Shown: one piece after another, positions 14,491-28,528 of the stretch
How the letters are laid out: each line of letters starts with the position of its first letter
Position numbering within the stretch: the stretch's first letter is position 1
Assembly: GCA_002633005.1 (NCBI GenBank)
Contig: NMRA01000123.1
Span: 162,893-226,892, forward strand
Reading direction: 5' to 3'
DNA: 64,000 bases
Source of the DNA: Phoronis australis
Taxonomy: Eukaryota; Phoronida; Phoronidae
Translations under genes and position numbers: made by a program
Notes under the pieces: model-generated
What the model saw: the letters and a program-made list of their open reading frames with translations, nothing else
The model's database searches: none
Told to the model about the DNA's origin: nothing

Positions 14491-14750
14491 TACAGGGTGG
14501 GTCATAATTTTTAGTTATATCTTGTATTTGCTGGACAGCTGTCTGATCGGCTCGCCGATTCCAACTGCTTTAAAAAAACTTGATGGTTACAAATTCACGC
14601 GTCGACAAATTCCTTAAACAAACGGAATTGCTCTTGTCTCCATTCTTACAGAAAATTAACATCAAAAATTTCTCTAGGAGTTTTTAAACATTTCCTGCAT
14701 GCGAAAATAAAAGGAAAAACGCATGTAGAGTGTTTCAGTAACACCCTGTA
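14491..14750. mobile_element. mariner-like MITE (260 bp)
   Basis: Starts TACAGGGTGGGTCA and ends TGTTTCAGTAACACCCTGTA, the TACAGGGTG terminal repeat and TA target known from mariner-type elements. No transposase frame. Confidence 0.65.
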
Positions 14751-15405
14751 GCTTCACAGGTGATAACAATTAGTCAACGCACCTGCGTTTTTAAGCACGC
14801 AATCTTCCTGTCTTGTTAGTTATATTTAACAAAACTATTTATTTCGTAAAATTGTTTTTAGATTAAAAATTTTTAAAAAGTTCTTTAAATATTTTGTTCC
14901 GATAAAGTTTTGCTTAAAACGCCAGAGATCTTCAGGGAATGTAACGGTCTCATCATTTGCGACTGAACAAAACTGCTATCAAAAATTACATTTTTGTCAA
15001 CAATTAAGTTCAATACCACGATTAATCTCTGAACATAACAGATAAATATGTCACTGTTAAAAAACAAATTTGTTCCTTACAACGAAATTTTTTACACTGT
15101 TGTGCAAAAATTTTGCTTTCAATGTCGTCTGGGGAGTTTTTTGAAGACTAGTGCGTGGATAACCATATCATAAGGTAAAGGATAAATATAAGTAGGTAAC
15201 AATTTATGCACATATGAAACATTAAAAAACGATTAATTTGTTTGCATGCAAGCGTACAAACATATAATCACTTTCGTACAACTGCCCAATCACTTTTGCT
15301 CTCCCCCCGTTTCCCGCCGTCACAAATTTCGCAATCCCTCGTCGCCAGCACATTTCGTCTCTTCCACAGTCGTAAAATCCAGGATTCCCCCTGGTAGTCT
15401 CCAGT

Positions 15406-15530
15406 GCCTGGTTGCATGAAACAGTCCCAAACAGAAACTCAACTAAATTCCCAAATCTTTTGTTAATTTCACTCACACATGTAATCTTTTTCTATCATTT
15501 CATCTTTATTATGAAATCCTCCTTGACTAA
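15406..15530 (+). repeat. Dispersed repeat, copy 1
   Basis: About 125 bp closely similar to 61388-61525 in the same orientation (shared GGTTGCATGAAACAGT and TGTAATC blocks). A minus-strand ORF across it is not considered coding. Confidence 0.7.
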
Positions 15531-17305
15531 TGACACTTTCTAATAATATAACTAAAAACTGAGCACTAAATTCAATGAAAATAACGGGGGACTTAATCCT
15601 TAAGTTAGGAGCGCTGCGTATCAAAGCCAAAGGTTGACTAAACGGCATAAGAAAGAACAATCTGTGTTTTCACATGTCCACAAATACCAAGTAGATTTAG
15701 GGCAATAAGCCGAGTCCTTATATTTATGACTTTTTCATGCAACTGAGCACTGGGTTTCTCGCATGTTTCCGTTATTTAGTTGGGGGCCGGGCAAGTTCTC
15801 CATGGCTATCTGCTTCCCACGAGTGAACGCGTCTTGGCTGCCAACTAACAAACCAAGCAGCGAATGACGTTTGTTCTCATGCAAGAACGAATAGTTTCTT
15901 GATAAATAAATTTCTGTCTACGAAGACTTTCGGAAAGATTCTCATCAAATCAAGCCACTGAATAGGAGGCAATTTATCTTAAGAGTTTTACATTTTACAT
16001 AGCCTTGTAGGCACTTGAAGACAGGGCCGTGTTCCATAGACCCCAAAACATCAGCCATACACTTGAGGCGAAAAAATCTTCACTTATGCAATGGAAATAG
16101 TGAAATTTATCCCATCCAATGACTGACATTTTGTTAGGTTACAGTGGTAAGGTCTCGAGTATACTCGCGAAACGCCTGGTTTCACTCATGTGATTTTGCG
16201 CGGTCTTGCTTTTGGCGAGTTTCATGGGTCTATAGAGTGCACATTTTGCTACAGTGTAGCTCAAGATTGTTTGTAATTTCATATGTTTTTGTCAGTGCAT
16301 GTTCGGAATAGAAGGATTTCGTTGATGTTGTGGCGAATCTAACCGAACTTCTTATCTCATTATTGACACAACACCCAATCTTTTCACCACTCTGTAAACT
16401 AATTTCAGAACGCATCACATGCAAATTGCAAAGCGTAAAACTCAAAATACACTTTTTACACGGCGGTGTCGCTGCCGTCAGAGTAAAGTTTATATTTGAT
16501 TATCGGAAATCACAATTAATGCCGCTGTTACCTATTTCCCAGTCACTTAATTATGAACAGGTATCGCACACCTGATTGTATTCGTATTGATAAGAGTGTA
16601 ATTAACCGCACCTTTTGTCATCTCTTCCTTGCCTGACTGTGTACTTCAACTGAAGTTAGCCGGAGTCTTCCTATTAGCCTATTATTCGCGGCTTCCACTT
16701 GAAAGTGATTTTAACTGAGAAAATGAAGTTTAGTCTGCTAGTGTCTAAACCAAGCCAACCGTATAACGATTATGACTACCATAGACGCTGGAAACAATGA
16801 CGGCGAACGTTCTAAGTCACTCACCTAGCTTGGAAGGTAATCAGGTGTTTGTGTGGTCACGTCAAGAAATTTCTATACAATTCATGCAATTAAATAATAT
16901 GTGTGCATAATTCTGTTTGTTCAATTCTGTCTGTTCTGTATTTGTAGGTGTAATTGTACTTTGGCTATCTGGTCTCCAAACAATGAGTGATTGATTGATC
17001 TAGTAGTAGTAAAGATATTTAATAATTTCTATGTGACTTGGTATATTTATATCTTACGCAGCTACACACGGCGACAAATAGACCGTCATCGCAAAATGTA
17101 AAGGTTTATTTATTACACCGGGTCTCTCTTCCGAGAATACGCGGAGAAATTTGGCGCACTTTTCGTACCCGCATCTCAGTAGAATACAACAAATTTCAAA
17201 GATAGAAATTTAACGGTCTTCTTTCAATGTTGTGTAAGCGATTTAACGGGAAATTTTGAGCATATCACATTTATCGTAGTTACAGTAATTTTGCTATGAG
17301 AAAAC

Positions 17306-17324
17306 GTCACGTGACTCACGTGAC
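17306..17324. promoter_or_regulatory. Two overlapping CACGTGA E-boxes
   Basis: GTCACGTGAC is directly followed by a second CTCACGTGAC sharing one base. This is a high-affinity bHLH-ZIP (TFEB/MITF/USF-type) site; no gene is visible nearby. Confidence 0.4.
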
Positions 17325-20156
17325 ACACACTCATTGCCATAGTTTCCTATTCCACAGAATTTCGAGGACATAACTAACATTTTCGAGGATCTACCCTTTC
17401 ACAAGAAATTTGGCGCACAGCAGTTTTCGTTAAAAAATGACTGATACCAAACTTAACAGTATACTAATCCCTGTTTTGCGGAGAGTTTACCAAGAGCTGA
17501 CTACGTCACCTGGAGATTCTGGTGTGCAACCTCCCTGAGTGATAAAGATATTCAAACACATGTTTCCCTCCGTCGTCGAGTAACTCGCCTCAAGCGTTTA
17601 GTCGCGCGTGCCGATGTATCAGACTTTGCTTCAAAAACCCACTGTTGAGGATTGGCAACAACAAGCCATAATTTCATTTTAAGATTTAAATGAACAGGCC
17701 GGAGATATTATCTCCGAATAGGGCCAAACCGTGTACTGTATAGTGTCCTCTTGAATGAACGAAGTAGAAACGCAATTTGCAAAAATAGCTTTTTTAGATA
17801 TCTTATATTTCATTTATATTTTTTGTGAGTTTCCCTGACATGTTGCCTGTTTTCATTTACTGAGTTTCCCACGCCTGGAAATTACTTTTGCCATTTTTGA
17901 AGTTTTCCATGCTGAGTTAGAGTCAAGAATCTTTATTGTCGAGCTACAGTACGTATGGCAAACAAAAACAATAACACGCGACGATGAACACTCTCAGTGA
18001 GTCCGAGGTACAGAGAAAAAAAATTTCACAACCATCATACACAAAAGTGGCCCCTGGCAATAATTCACGTGTCGAATAGAACAACACAATCCCACTGTCT
18101 TTATCTAAACGCTTTCCACGTCAATAATCACTCTTCACATAACAACCGTAACAACTACATAACGAAATGTGGCCCTTGGTCAGAAGACTAAGTATTAATT
18201 GTTTAAGGCCACGATCACATAGTGGTACATACCACATCATTTGTCTATTGATGGGGGCTTCACTGTCCTTTCAGTGCGCGCTCAACCTTGCAATGTACAG
18301 ATTCAAGGCGCCCTCGCCCGCGTTTAAATTTACTTTAACTCGTGTTGCAAATTAATTATATGTAAACGATTGTTGTTATCGCTGGAAGTAAAGTTTTATT
18401 GGATAGAAACGTGAGCGCTGATTAAGCCGCGCATCAAATAAAATGTACCTTGAAGTCAAAGTAGCGAATGGATGACGACAATATACGTAATTCAAGGCAT
18501 TAACGTCGGACTTCAGCGCTTGTCCAAACCGCCTTTTAGGAGAACGGGGAACACAAACGCGAGAATAGAATTGACAGAATAAAAGTTCTTTGTTGAGTTA
18601 GAAGTAATTTTCTTTTAATGTTGTATCTATAATTTTCATGAAAACGTTCTACAGCACAAACTCTAAAATTTTCTTTTAGTTGCGTTTCGAAGACAGAAAT
18701 CGAATTACGCCTTTTACTCTCATAAGGGTGTCGTAATATTCCTAACCAACATATGATTACATTTCCGTTACCAACTCAAGTCCCAACACTGTGTAGATTT
18801 CGAATCCGTCTTCTTGAGCAGCTGATGATTTCTTGCCCATAACGTGCACCAATTCGATTTTTCTCGCAAAAACACACTTTTGAGTTGGAATCTTTTCAAG
18901 GTCGTGCCTTAATTTTTAGATATTTTTGTTTCATAAGCACATTTAAATAAAAATTTCAGATTTCTGGATATCATGAAAAATACAATCGAAGACATAACGT
19001 TACTGAATTTTTCTCGCAACTGGTCTTTTAAAACTACAAAAATAGCAAGAAAACGAGTTAAATGAAGAGCATATCACAAAATCTACGATCTTACCTGATA
19101 CTAAAAGCCTTATCAGACAGTCACAGTTAGATTTTTATTCTTAGGCGTTTAAGACAATTTGTTCTTTTCAGTGCGTTTTATATCGGTAATCTAGTAAAAA
19201 ATTACCGATCAACAGAGAATTGGCTCGGAAATACAGGTTTCGGTTCTTTCGAATTTCGCCCACGGCCACAGAGGAGGATTTCTAACGAATGTTTTCGTAA
19301 CACAGAGAACACCGGGTGCCAAGGTTTCATTGCCTCCCCGAGAGATGTATTTCATAAGATTGGAAGACAAGAAGGAATCGCCCGCATCATTTTCGCTGTT
19401 TGCATAATTTTAGCAGTTAACGAAATGGCGGGAAATACTAAACAAAGCCTGTGTAATGTTTGATGATAGGGGTTTTTGAAAGAGTTTTTGTGTCTATGAA
19501 CACAGTTATGAGTGGAGACAAAACGCGTCTGAAGTCTCATTTCTTTCTGCCAGAAAAAGATGCGGGTTCGACAGTTGGCTAAATAACGACACGTTTTTGT
19601 TCACTACAGTAAATTGACAAGTACTTTAAAGAGTATTTAGAAACAAAAGTCTTTGTGTCACTACTAAACTCGATTAATGTTTATTAACCGTTTACACGGA
19701 ATAGCGATTTCAAATGCACAACGTTAAAAAATAACTGTCAATAGTGCTTCTTATTGCCATGGATACATAAGTTTCATAGCGCTAATTTTTAGATAAAAAT
19801 TATCTATGGGGGTTTTATGTTACTCTACACTCGGACTTGCGTGGCCTTGTCACAACACAAATGCAGAATGGAGCAGTCAAGGTATCCACACCTTGCGTCA
19901 TACTCATTACCTCTGGCATCTTTCAAACGTTGACAAGTTGGGGGATTGGTTGAAGCACGATTTGAACACTAGATTGGTCTGCCAATTAAGACTAATGTAT
20001 TTTGAGGCTTTAAATATATTGTTGAAATATTTAAGTGAATAATTACTTGTGTTTGCACTATATTGTATGGTTAAATTATATGTATTACACCTATTATGAT
20101 TCTGAATGACGTCAACATTCCCTGACAATCGTAATAACGATGGCTTCTATCATTTC

Positions 20157-20216
20157 TATTGTTGTTAGCGGCATTATCATTATTTTTGTTGTTGTTAGCG
20201 GCATTATCATTATTGC
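20157..20216. repeat. 30-bp tandem duplication
   Basis: Two nearly identical copies around GTTGTTAGCGGCATTATC. Confidence 0.85.
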
Positions 20217-20379
20217 TTCGAATATCTACTCTTTTTCAAAGTAGTTATAAACTCACTTTCGGTCAAAGAAGCGAACTGTAGATTTAAGTTTACTCTGATG
20301 TAAATTTGACCTCAAGCCCTCAAGTAGTTCCTTATTCCGATGAAGTGAGTTATGGGTTTGCAAACAACTGACAAGGCTC

Positions 20380-20610
20380 GGAATATGACAAGACTCGCCG
20401 AGACAAAACTGTCAGAGCACGGTCGTAAACCAAAAAGGATCCGCCAATACTTCGAATTTCTGATATCACCCCTAATCTTATTAGAGAACAAATTAAGGCA
20501 AATTGCATAACGGTACTAAATCGGTTTTTGTGATGGAATGGTTTATAGACGCTTTAAACAGTTTGTTAAGTTCAACGAATGTCGTAAGCTGGGCAGAACA
20601 TTCCGTCTCC
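20380..20610. repeat. Dispersed repeat also at 1.9 and 32.5 kb
   Basis: Shares blocks such as CTGATATCAC and CATAACGGTA/TCGGTTTTTGT with 32462-32620 and 1915-2180. Ends are not defined. Confidence 0.45.
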
Positions 20611-22756
20611 AATGACTTCCTATAAGGCTCCACCATTATGAAGTATCTACGCAAATCGTGAATTTCAATTGTCCCGTTGAAAAAGGTCGAGTGATGGCGA
20701 GGACAAAAATTGTCATATTGACCAAGTTTCACAAACAAACGATGCTACAAGTTTCAAATTTGTAATAATTGCGTCTTTTGTGTCCTACACTCACTTCTAT
20801 TTTAGTTGTTTGGAGGAGATAAGAAAAAAGCTTTGATGGTTAATGGCCCGATTACAACGGACTGAACAGATGTTTGAAACTGATAAGCACGATTCTGAGA
20901 TATTGCGGCAATCATTTTCCGACTATCTCCGACTATTTTCGAACGTCTTCGTTAGAAAGTAAAAACTTCGTGGTTAATACGGTGCGGCAAAGAGTGGCAC
21001 TCTGTCGGTTATTTACGTTGCCGCCAAAATCGCCACAAATCACCAACATCCGGGAACGGGACGGACCTCTTATTATGTGCTCACACTCGTACCAACCACA
21101 GCAATTCTTTATTTTAACTATTGCAAATAAATCGTTTTGAGCCACGCATATAAAACGTTCAGTTTCTAGAGGGGGAAACCAACTTGGCCATTATAAACGT
21201 AAGCCTAACTGCGCGTTTTAAAAAGCTGTTCTCCTTTCAGTCAAAAAATCGATAAATGTCTCGTTGATAAAAATTTGAAGCTATTTCTGAAACAGCATTG
21301 TCAGAAAAAAGTCAAGTATAAAACTGGGCGTTTCAGTTAAGATATTTTTTTTTGCAAATTCAGAGGAAAGAATCTTATTAATATAACACAGAAGAGTACA
21401 ATTTAGTACTGTGCCATGATTTAGGAGTGAGTCACGTGTCTTCTTTGGATAGCATATTAGTTTGGCTTCTCAGCCAACTTGCATCAGTTACTTACGGTGT
21501 TTACACAAAACTTGATTACAGGGTAAAAGGAAATCAATAATAATGGCCCAATCTTTGTTTATCGCTCGCATCGGTGCAAAATACACTTTTTGTGTCGAAT
21601 ACATTCAAAATCATCTATGACTAAATGTGCTTAGGTTAATAACGCTCCTCAAAACAAAGTTTGCCGTGAAGTACATTTTTCCTGTTGATGGTGACTACCG
21701 GTGCGCCTAATTACGCCCAGGTTTCGCACAGGCTCAATACACTTAAAATTCACCTACAGGCGCGGACTGGTGCCCCCCTCCTCTTATGAGCAGGTCTTGA
21801 ACTGCATGTGTCTGAGAACCTCAGCCCAGTACTTTTCAACCAAGTACTAATTAGTCCTGGCATAAAAAACAAGTCAAAACCTACACTGACAAATACTATA
21901 GAAAATTAGCACTCAAGTGTATCACATCAAGCGCACGCGCCTAAATTTGGATATGGACGTAACTTTACTAACAAGCTCGTAGGCTTAAAAACGCGCGCGT
22001 ATACACGTACGTTCACGTAATGACATATTCAACTGCAGATGGCCAGACGAAACAGTCACAAGCGCAGAACAATCGGAGATTTCTTGCTGTTCATCAGGGC
22101 GAAAACACGATCCCCGCCCTCCGTGCAGGGCGCATGTGCATGTTGATTACGACGTCAGCAAACTCACATAATTTAGACAGTCAAGCTGTTGTTGATTTCA
22201 GTTTAATTACACGCCCAGGGATACAGACCCTAGGTGGCGGGTAATCCGTGATCTGTGCCAATCGACTCTAGTAATGAAACGGTAACTAATTAATAGTTAC
22301 GTGTAAAGCGAATACTTTTCAATTGAAACACGAAATGACTAGTTTTTGATGCCCGGGGCTAACGCTCTGCGTGATCTAGTCTTGACCAGTTGTTTCAAAC
22401 GAGCTTTTCAGCTCTTTGTAATTCGAGACGAAATTCATAATCACGATTTTTAATAATTTGTCATTCGGTGCATATTAATTAGTAAGCGAAGAACAAAAAC
22501 AAAACTTTGTTGTCCATGAATTGGATTATATGTTCAATTGTTACCTTTAATAAACAGAAAGGTGACACAATAGTAAAACTATAGGGGGTACTGAGTACAA
22601 ACCCATCACTTAAGTCAAAAATTTCCCATTTGGAAACGGAAAATAAAAACCACCAATTTAACACGATATTTAATATGACTTACGTTACTTACAAGGACGT
22701 GGAATCAAGGCATCAAGAAGCCGAAAGCACAATTTTAAGTATAATCAAGTGCATAC

Positions 22757-23067
22757 CAGTGGCGGATTTAGGGGGGAGGGGCAAGGGGGGCATGGCCCCC
22801 CTGAAATTCTAACAAATGCCATTTGGCAGTTCGGGTGCGAATTGCTGGCTAGCACACGCGCACAACCAGGGGGCTCGGGGGAAGGGGGAGAATAAACATT
22901 GCATAGGCCACGAACAAACCCCGTTTACCGTTTTTTTAGTCAAAAGGTCTCAAACCCAAAAATTCGAGACCCCCGCATCCCTACATTTTTGGATGGGCGC
23001 GCATCTGCCGAAATTCTGTTTAGTCCTGTGCCCTGCCCCCCAACTCAAAATCCTGGATCCGCCCCTG
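22757..23067. mobile_element. GGCGGATTTAGG-family MITE, copy 2 (full length)
   Basis: Starts CAGTGGCGGATTTAGG and ends TCCTGGATCCGCCCCTG; the inverted ends bound 311 bp with poly-G/poly-C near the left end. No transposase. Confidence 0.75.
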
Positions 23068-26000
23068 CGTGATACGACAAATTATGTACGCTAGAAACAT
23101 GAATCAGTACCCCGTTGCTTTTTGGAAATAAATAGACTCGCAATCAGTGTAGAGATATTGATGTGGGGCCTAAGTAGTTGAGAAAGCAACTGATTTCTAT
23201 AAAATACTCAAGAGAGCTTGTACAACAATATTCTTAGAATTATGTCAAACATAACTTGAATTAATTCCTAGGCCTACTTATTGGCTCCGAATTGGTTACA
23301 GTTCAAGGTATTCCTGACAGACATAATTCGAATTTTTGTTGCGCATGGCCAAGATATCTGAAAGAGTCCCCTTTTCTTTCTTGGCAGATACTTTTTTAGA
23401 AAAAAATCGAAAAAACTCGAGGGGTTCAAAGTGGGAGAATTTCATCGTGACACCTTGGCTACATTTTCCATGCGCATGGCCGACATGCAAAACGATCCCG
23501 AAAACTATTTCAATTTGGCAACTAGCCGACAAAGGCTTCAGCTAGTTTCTATTTTGATAGCGAAACTGCAGACAACGTAAACTCTCTCTGGTATTTCAAG
23601 CTTACGGCCAATGAGGGCGTTGCGGTAGGGAATAGTTTCTGGAAGAGCCCATTATTAGAAGCTTTTCTTGGACACATAATCACTTCACGGAAAATGGATA
23701 AGTACTTCATATAGGGAAGCACTGAGTTTTCATAATGCAATTAACATAGCTGCTCCAAACCATCATAATACAACAGTGCACAGACAACGACACATGTGCC
23801 GATAGAACTGTGCAGGACCTGGCGTGCGTGACGTAGACGCGAGAACCTCGCGAAAACGCAAGACCACGCAAGATACCGCCATGCCATTACAAGCAAAGTA
23901 CGAGAACACATTAGCTTCCTTCGCGAGATTTTTGCATCTACGGAAGTCAGTCCAGATGCCCATTCCGCAGATACAATACAATCGCGAAAACGCAAGACTG
24001 CGGAAGGTAACGCCATGCATTTCACTTGAAGCACGTTGTCACACAAGCTTTTCACGTGACTCGCACGGCTGCCCGCTCAGTAGATAGAATGCACTCGGGA
24101 AAACGCAAGACCATTAAAGTCTTAGAAATAGTTATAGTAATTATAAAAATATATAAGTCCTAAGTTATATTGATTAATATATTTCATTGTCACAAAACAA
24201 ATCGAACAGAGTATCATGTGCTATTGTTGAACAAACTGCATGGATCTGACAAATGAATTAATTACTTCACTATTTTTCAACTTTTGACAGTTGCTGTTTT
24301 GGCAAGACATAGAAAGTAAACATAGTTTAATGCGTGAAAATTTGCTTTTTTAGTCAAAATTTCACATCAACTTCGACAGACTGACACCTGTATAGGCTTT
24401 ACTTTCAGATGAGATTCAAAATACAGTGACCTTGAAGATGAAACATGTAACTATGTTAAGAACTCTTGTCTCATCGCAGCCAGACCCAAATTGCAAAACC
24501 AACAGGCAGTTCTTATTTTTAAGATAAACTTTACAGATAATTTATTATACTGCAAAGGATGCCATTTTCAAAGAAAACACATACCATAGAGCAGTTTTAT
24601 ACGGACAACCCACACATTAATTTCTATTACAGTCCCAAAGTATAAGCGTAATAACAACAGTCAAAAGCCTATTCTTCTGGCTGTCTGAGTTCTCGTGGGT
24701 TGGTATAGTCACCTGCACAGGGCCCGCCCTGCAGGTGAACAGTCAGGCGCGAAAATGGTCTAAACCCTCACGAAACATTAAGTGAGCTCAACACGCACCA
24801 TTGTTGTAGAACATAGTTATACGCCTGTGTCCTCGTTTAGATTATTTTGAAAACGACTGCATGCACTTCACTGCAAATCTAAGACAAAGAGATAAACTTG
24901 GTCCCGATGTTATCTTTTACTTGAAATCGAACTCAAAAATATATTTGGCATTTATTCTTTTCCTTAATACTAACTCAAGACAGTTACCAATAATTTTGTG
25001 CTTGAGTATATCACGAATTACACAAAGCACTGCGTAGTCCACATTGGCAATTGATGACCCTTAGATCTGAGCCACAAACTTGAGCAAAAACTCAAGATTC
25101 TGAGTAAAACTCAAGACTTCGAGTTCACACTCAAATTAACGTTTATTCTAAAGTCACCAAGCGCAAATTAGGGTTACATGGTCATCCAGGTAAACCATGA
25201 TACACTGCGGCACACAATATTATATGCTTATCTTATGTTCACATACAAGTGTTAAAAATAATGTCAGTTTGATTTCCAGTAAAAAAAGATTAGATCTAGG
25301 ATCCAAATTGTTGAAAGAGCTGGGCTCAGCTGGCATCTAGGCTTGAAAAGGAGCGAAGAAGGCATCACATGTCCTACGGTCATCCAGCGCGGCTTGCAAT
25401 TCACATTTCAATAATTTTCAAGGGACAACAAAAATAGACATGTGCCATAAAGTTTGTAATAGAAGCGCGGTATTAGATATGTTGGAATTAATGAACGCCC
25501 GGTTTCGAATAGGAGCAACGTAGAAGAGGGTCTGGAATACTAACCGCGTGCTGCCACTTTGTTATAAAAAACACGAACATGAGTATACTGACAACACTGT
25601 ATGGACCTGGAAGCTAGCAGTATGGCAGGATTTCATGTGTAATAAAACATTTGGATACTAAACTCTTAACTATGATAAAAGAACTTGATAATTCATTTGA
25701 TCTGAGGGCTGTCTGTGCAGGTTTCAATAACAAAACCGTTTGTTATGCACCACTTGGAATAATCTCTGGCAGCAGGTTTCGAAGATCGCATGTTGACATT
25801 GAATCCAATACGGATATTTTTTCAATTTAGAACACACTGCGGTGGAATAGTCTTAACATTATCTGATCTAAATTTTTCCACAAAAATGAACAGGAAAACT
25901 TACATTTCCAAAGTTTATGTTGTGAAATTGACATCAACAAAACAGAAATTAGAAATTATTAGCAAAACAGTTAACATATGAAAGTTGAAAACATAACGAT

Positions 26001-28130
26001 ATTGGTAATTATTTTTACTTGAATTTTAAGAACCTTTTCCCTGGTAATAAAATCTGGCCTAAGAAAGGCCGACACAAATGGTTTTAATCTTGATCTAGAG
26101 TGAGGAAGCTATGCATTGAGGACAGGCTGAAAAATGACAAACAAAAAAGCTTCTCAATTGTTTAGAGAAGAATTTGACCATATTTTTAGACATGTGAAAA
26201 CTTTCAAGGTAATGAGAGACAGACAGACAAATTTCTCAGGAGAAACAACCTAACAAACAAGAAGAGTACTGCAGGGAGCGGAAATATTGATGAACTGATT
26301 AGATTCCTTTTAAATGTTCTGGTCTTCAACGGATGAAAGTAACTGCAACAAGGGTGGACAAACTGACAGAGAAAATGCAGGTTTGAAAAACAGGAAACCA
26401 AATTCAGCATTGGCCAAGCTGCAAAGGCAAAGGTGCGAACCCAAACCATTTTAAAAGGAAAGAATGAAGAACCTGTGCTGGCAAGTGGAAGAATCCCTGT
26501 GTCATGTGTGGTTATGCAATAGTTGGATGAACAATGTCTCACAACCAAGTGAATACAGGAAATTTGGAAACAACTTGTAATTGGCAAGAGACTGTTGGCA
26601 TGGGACTATTAGCAGCCAAAGACAAAGTAAGCAATTTGCAAACGTACCTCCCTAATTCCAGGAGACTGCATTGGGTTGCTTCAAGCTCCCAACACACGGT
26701 TCAAAGAATCCTACACGCACTCATTTGAAGAATGAATGTCTTAAAGACTGTATGCCAACAAACCAGCTGGTAACAAGTGGCCACCTAGCACATTACAGAT
26801 GTCTGCAAGGGAGACTTGTCTGGCACAAGCTTACATACCTTTCTTCTTTCAATTCACACAGTCAGTCGCAGTAATAGAAGATAACCTGGGCCCACAGTAT
26901 AATCTTTCAAATTGAAATTGAAATTTTTTCAGATTTCCTGTTCTACCTTTGCGCAAATTCGAGAGAAGTGTCTAGTATTCTGTACTGAACATAACACATG
27001 ATTTATGCAAGTTCCCACTTGATGACCCACAGATTCGTGGCAAAAACTGGAGTAAAAATTCGGGATTTAGAAAAAAAAAACTTAAAATTTCAAGCTATAA
27101 ATGAGTTTATACATTAAACGCTGAGGTAATCAAGTGCAAACTAGCCTTAAGTCATCCAAAAAACCATAAGATACTCTAATTTTGAATTTCAATAAAAGTA
27201 ACAGGGAAAGTGCAAAAATAATTCCCAGCACAATTTCAAATACTAAAGCTTCCCCGGGCCCAAATCACATTGCTTCGAAGACGGAGAAGAAGCCTAGGGT
27301 ACGGATTCATGCCTCAGACAGTGAATAGGAGACTGATCAAGTCACAGCCGAGGAAACACGGGATCCATTTACCAAAGTGGATAGCAACACAGAAATGAAC
27401 GTTCAGTTAATGAAGTCTCTGAGGAAGATCTGGTCATCTGATCTTTGTAAACGATTGCTAGATGAAAGGAATATAACTATACTAAATGTGAGCTTCTCTT
27501 AATCAACTTCTTGAACTGATTGACACTACTGGCTATATTGACATTGTAGCTAAGAACTATAAAATGAGTTAATTAAACAGTCAAAGTTGCCAATGTGAAT
27601 AAATTCTAGATTAATTTCGCACTTTATGAACGACAGGAGTTTGTGGATTTTTCAATAAAGTCTAATAAGGTACAAAATAATGTAGGCTTTCACCACAGCT
27701 AGAGGTCAAAGGGCAATTAGTCTGTGCACCATTGTTGTTTTGGCTAAAAATTTTCTAAACACATCTCTATCAATAACCCACAGTGCTATAGTTCTATTTT
27801 TATTGATCTTCAATATAAGTCCAGTATTGATAAGTGACAATGAAATAACAAAAAATATGAAACCATACATGAAATCCTGTGATGATGTAAAACAAACTGA
27901 TTGGCAAAGGCAACTTTTTGTTTACCACCGTACTTTTGGCCTTGTCATCAATATGCATTGCATCTCTAATAGAGGCCGACTTCAGAGTATGGTTGAAATT
28001 AATAAACGCTGGGCTTCCATTAGAACCTTTGGTACACATATTGTGTCAAATTCTTAACAATAGAAACAATTGAAAGCAAGGTTGATAATGTTTCCCTTAA
28101 ACTCGTTCCATAATAATCCCAGAAACACAA
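23068..28130. other. Non-coding, no gene seen
   Basis: Between a MITE and the SPDL1 stop. It includes two copies (about 24900-25180 and 26935-27160) of a repeat rich in ACTCAAG/ACTCGA blocks that also occurs at 52.1 kb. A possible SPDL1 polyadenylation signal is at 27801-27806 (minus). Confidence 0.5.
23848..24111. repeat. Diverged tandem repeats with CGCGAAAACGCAAGAC
   Basis: The motif recurs at 23848, 23982 and (one change) 24095, with related flanks; periods are about 134 and 113 bp. Confidence 0.65.
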
Positions 28131-28528
28131 CTACTGAGTACTACACTCCCCCACATTATCACCAGATGGCGCCTTAATCACCTTGTGGTGTGTTTGCCGG
28201 CCACGAGGGCGCGCTGGTCTCTGGTTCTCACCGGCCCCTCTCTCCACAGTCTCTGTGTTTGTGTCCTGCTGATTATCGTCGCTACTCACGTCAAACACAT
28301 CCACCACCTCTGAGAGTCTGACAGATTTTCCTTTCACTGCCATCTTAGCTGGTGCTGGATCGTTTTCGATTGTAGCACAGGGCACATTCTCAGTGATCTT
28401 AGTATTGTCCGATAACACACAGCCCTTCTTGTCGACAGCTGTGCTTTCTTGTTGACTGGTGTCTTGTTTCTTAAAGCCAGGGATCTGCTCCACAAAGTAC
28501 CTCTTGGCAGTAGCCTTCTTGCATTTCT
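28131..28528 (-). CDS. SPDL1: SPDL1 exon 12, disordered tail and CaaX box (residues 453-583)
   Basis: Acceptor ttttag opens a 131-codon terminal exon ending G-E-C-S-T-Q-stop. The tail is hydrophilic and Ser/Thr/Asn-rich, with K-S-V-R-L-S-E-V similar to the human K-C-V-K-L segment. The last four residues form a CaaX box with terminal Gln, the class favoured by farnesyltransferase; human Spindly ends C-P-Q-Q and needs farnesylation to reach kinetochores. Confidence 0.93.

Larger units (their letters stand above)
14751..22756. other. Non-coding, no gene seen
   Basis: Short ORFs only. It contains the repeats and the paired E-box listed separately, and a 9-bp-arm hairpin at 19182-19209. Confidence 0.5.

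Noticed and set aside
26204-26587. 127-codon minus-strand ORF rich in Phe/Leu/Cys
   Set aside because: Hydrophobic composition results from pyrimidine-rich DNA; no signal peptide, topology or family pattern is convincing.
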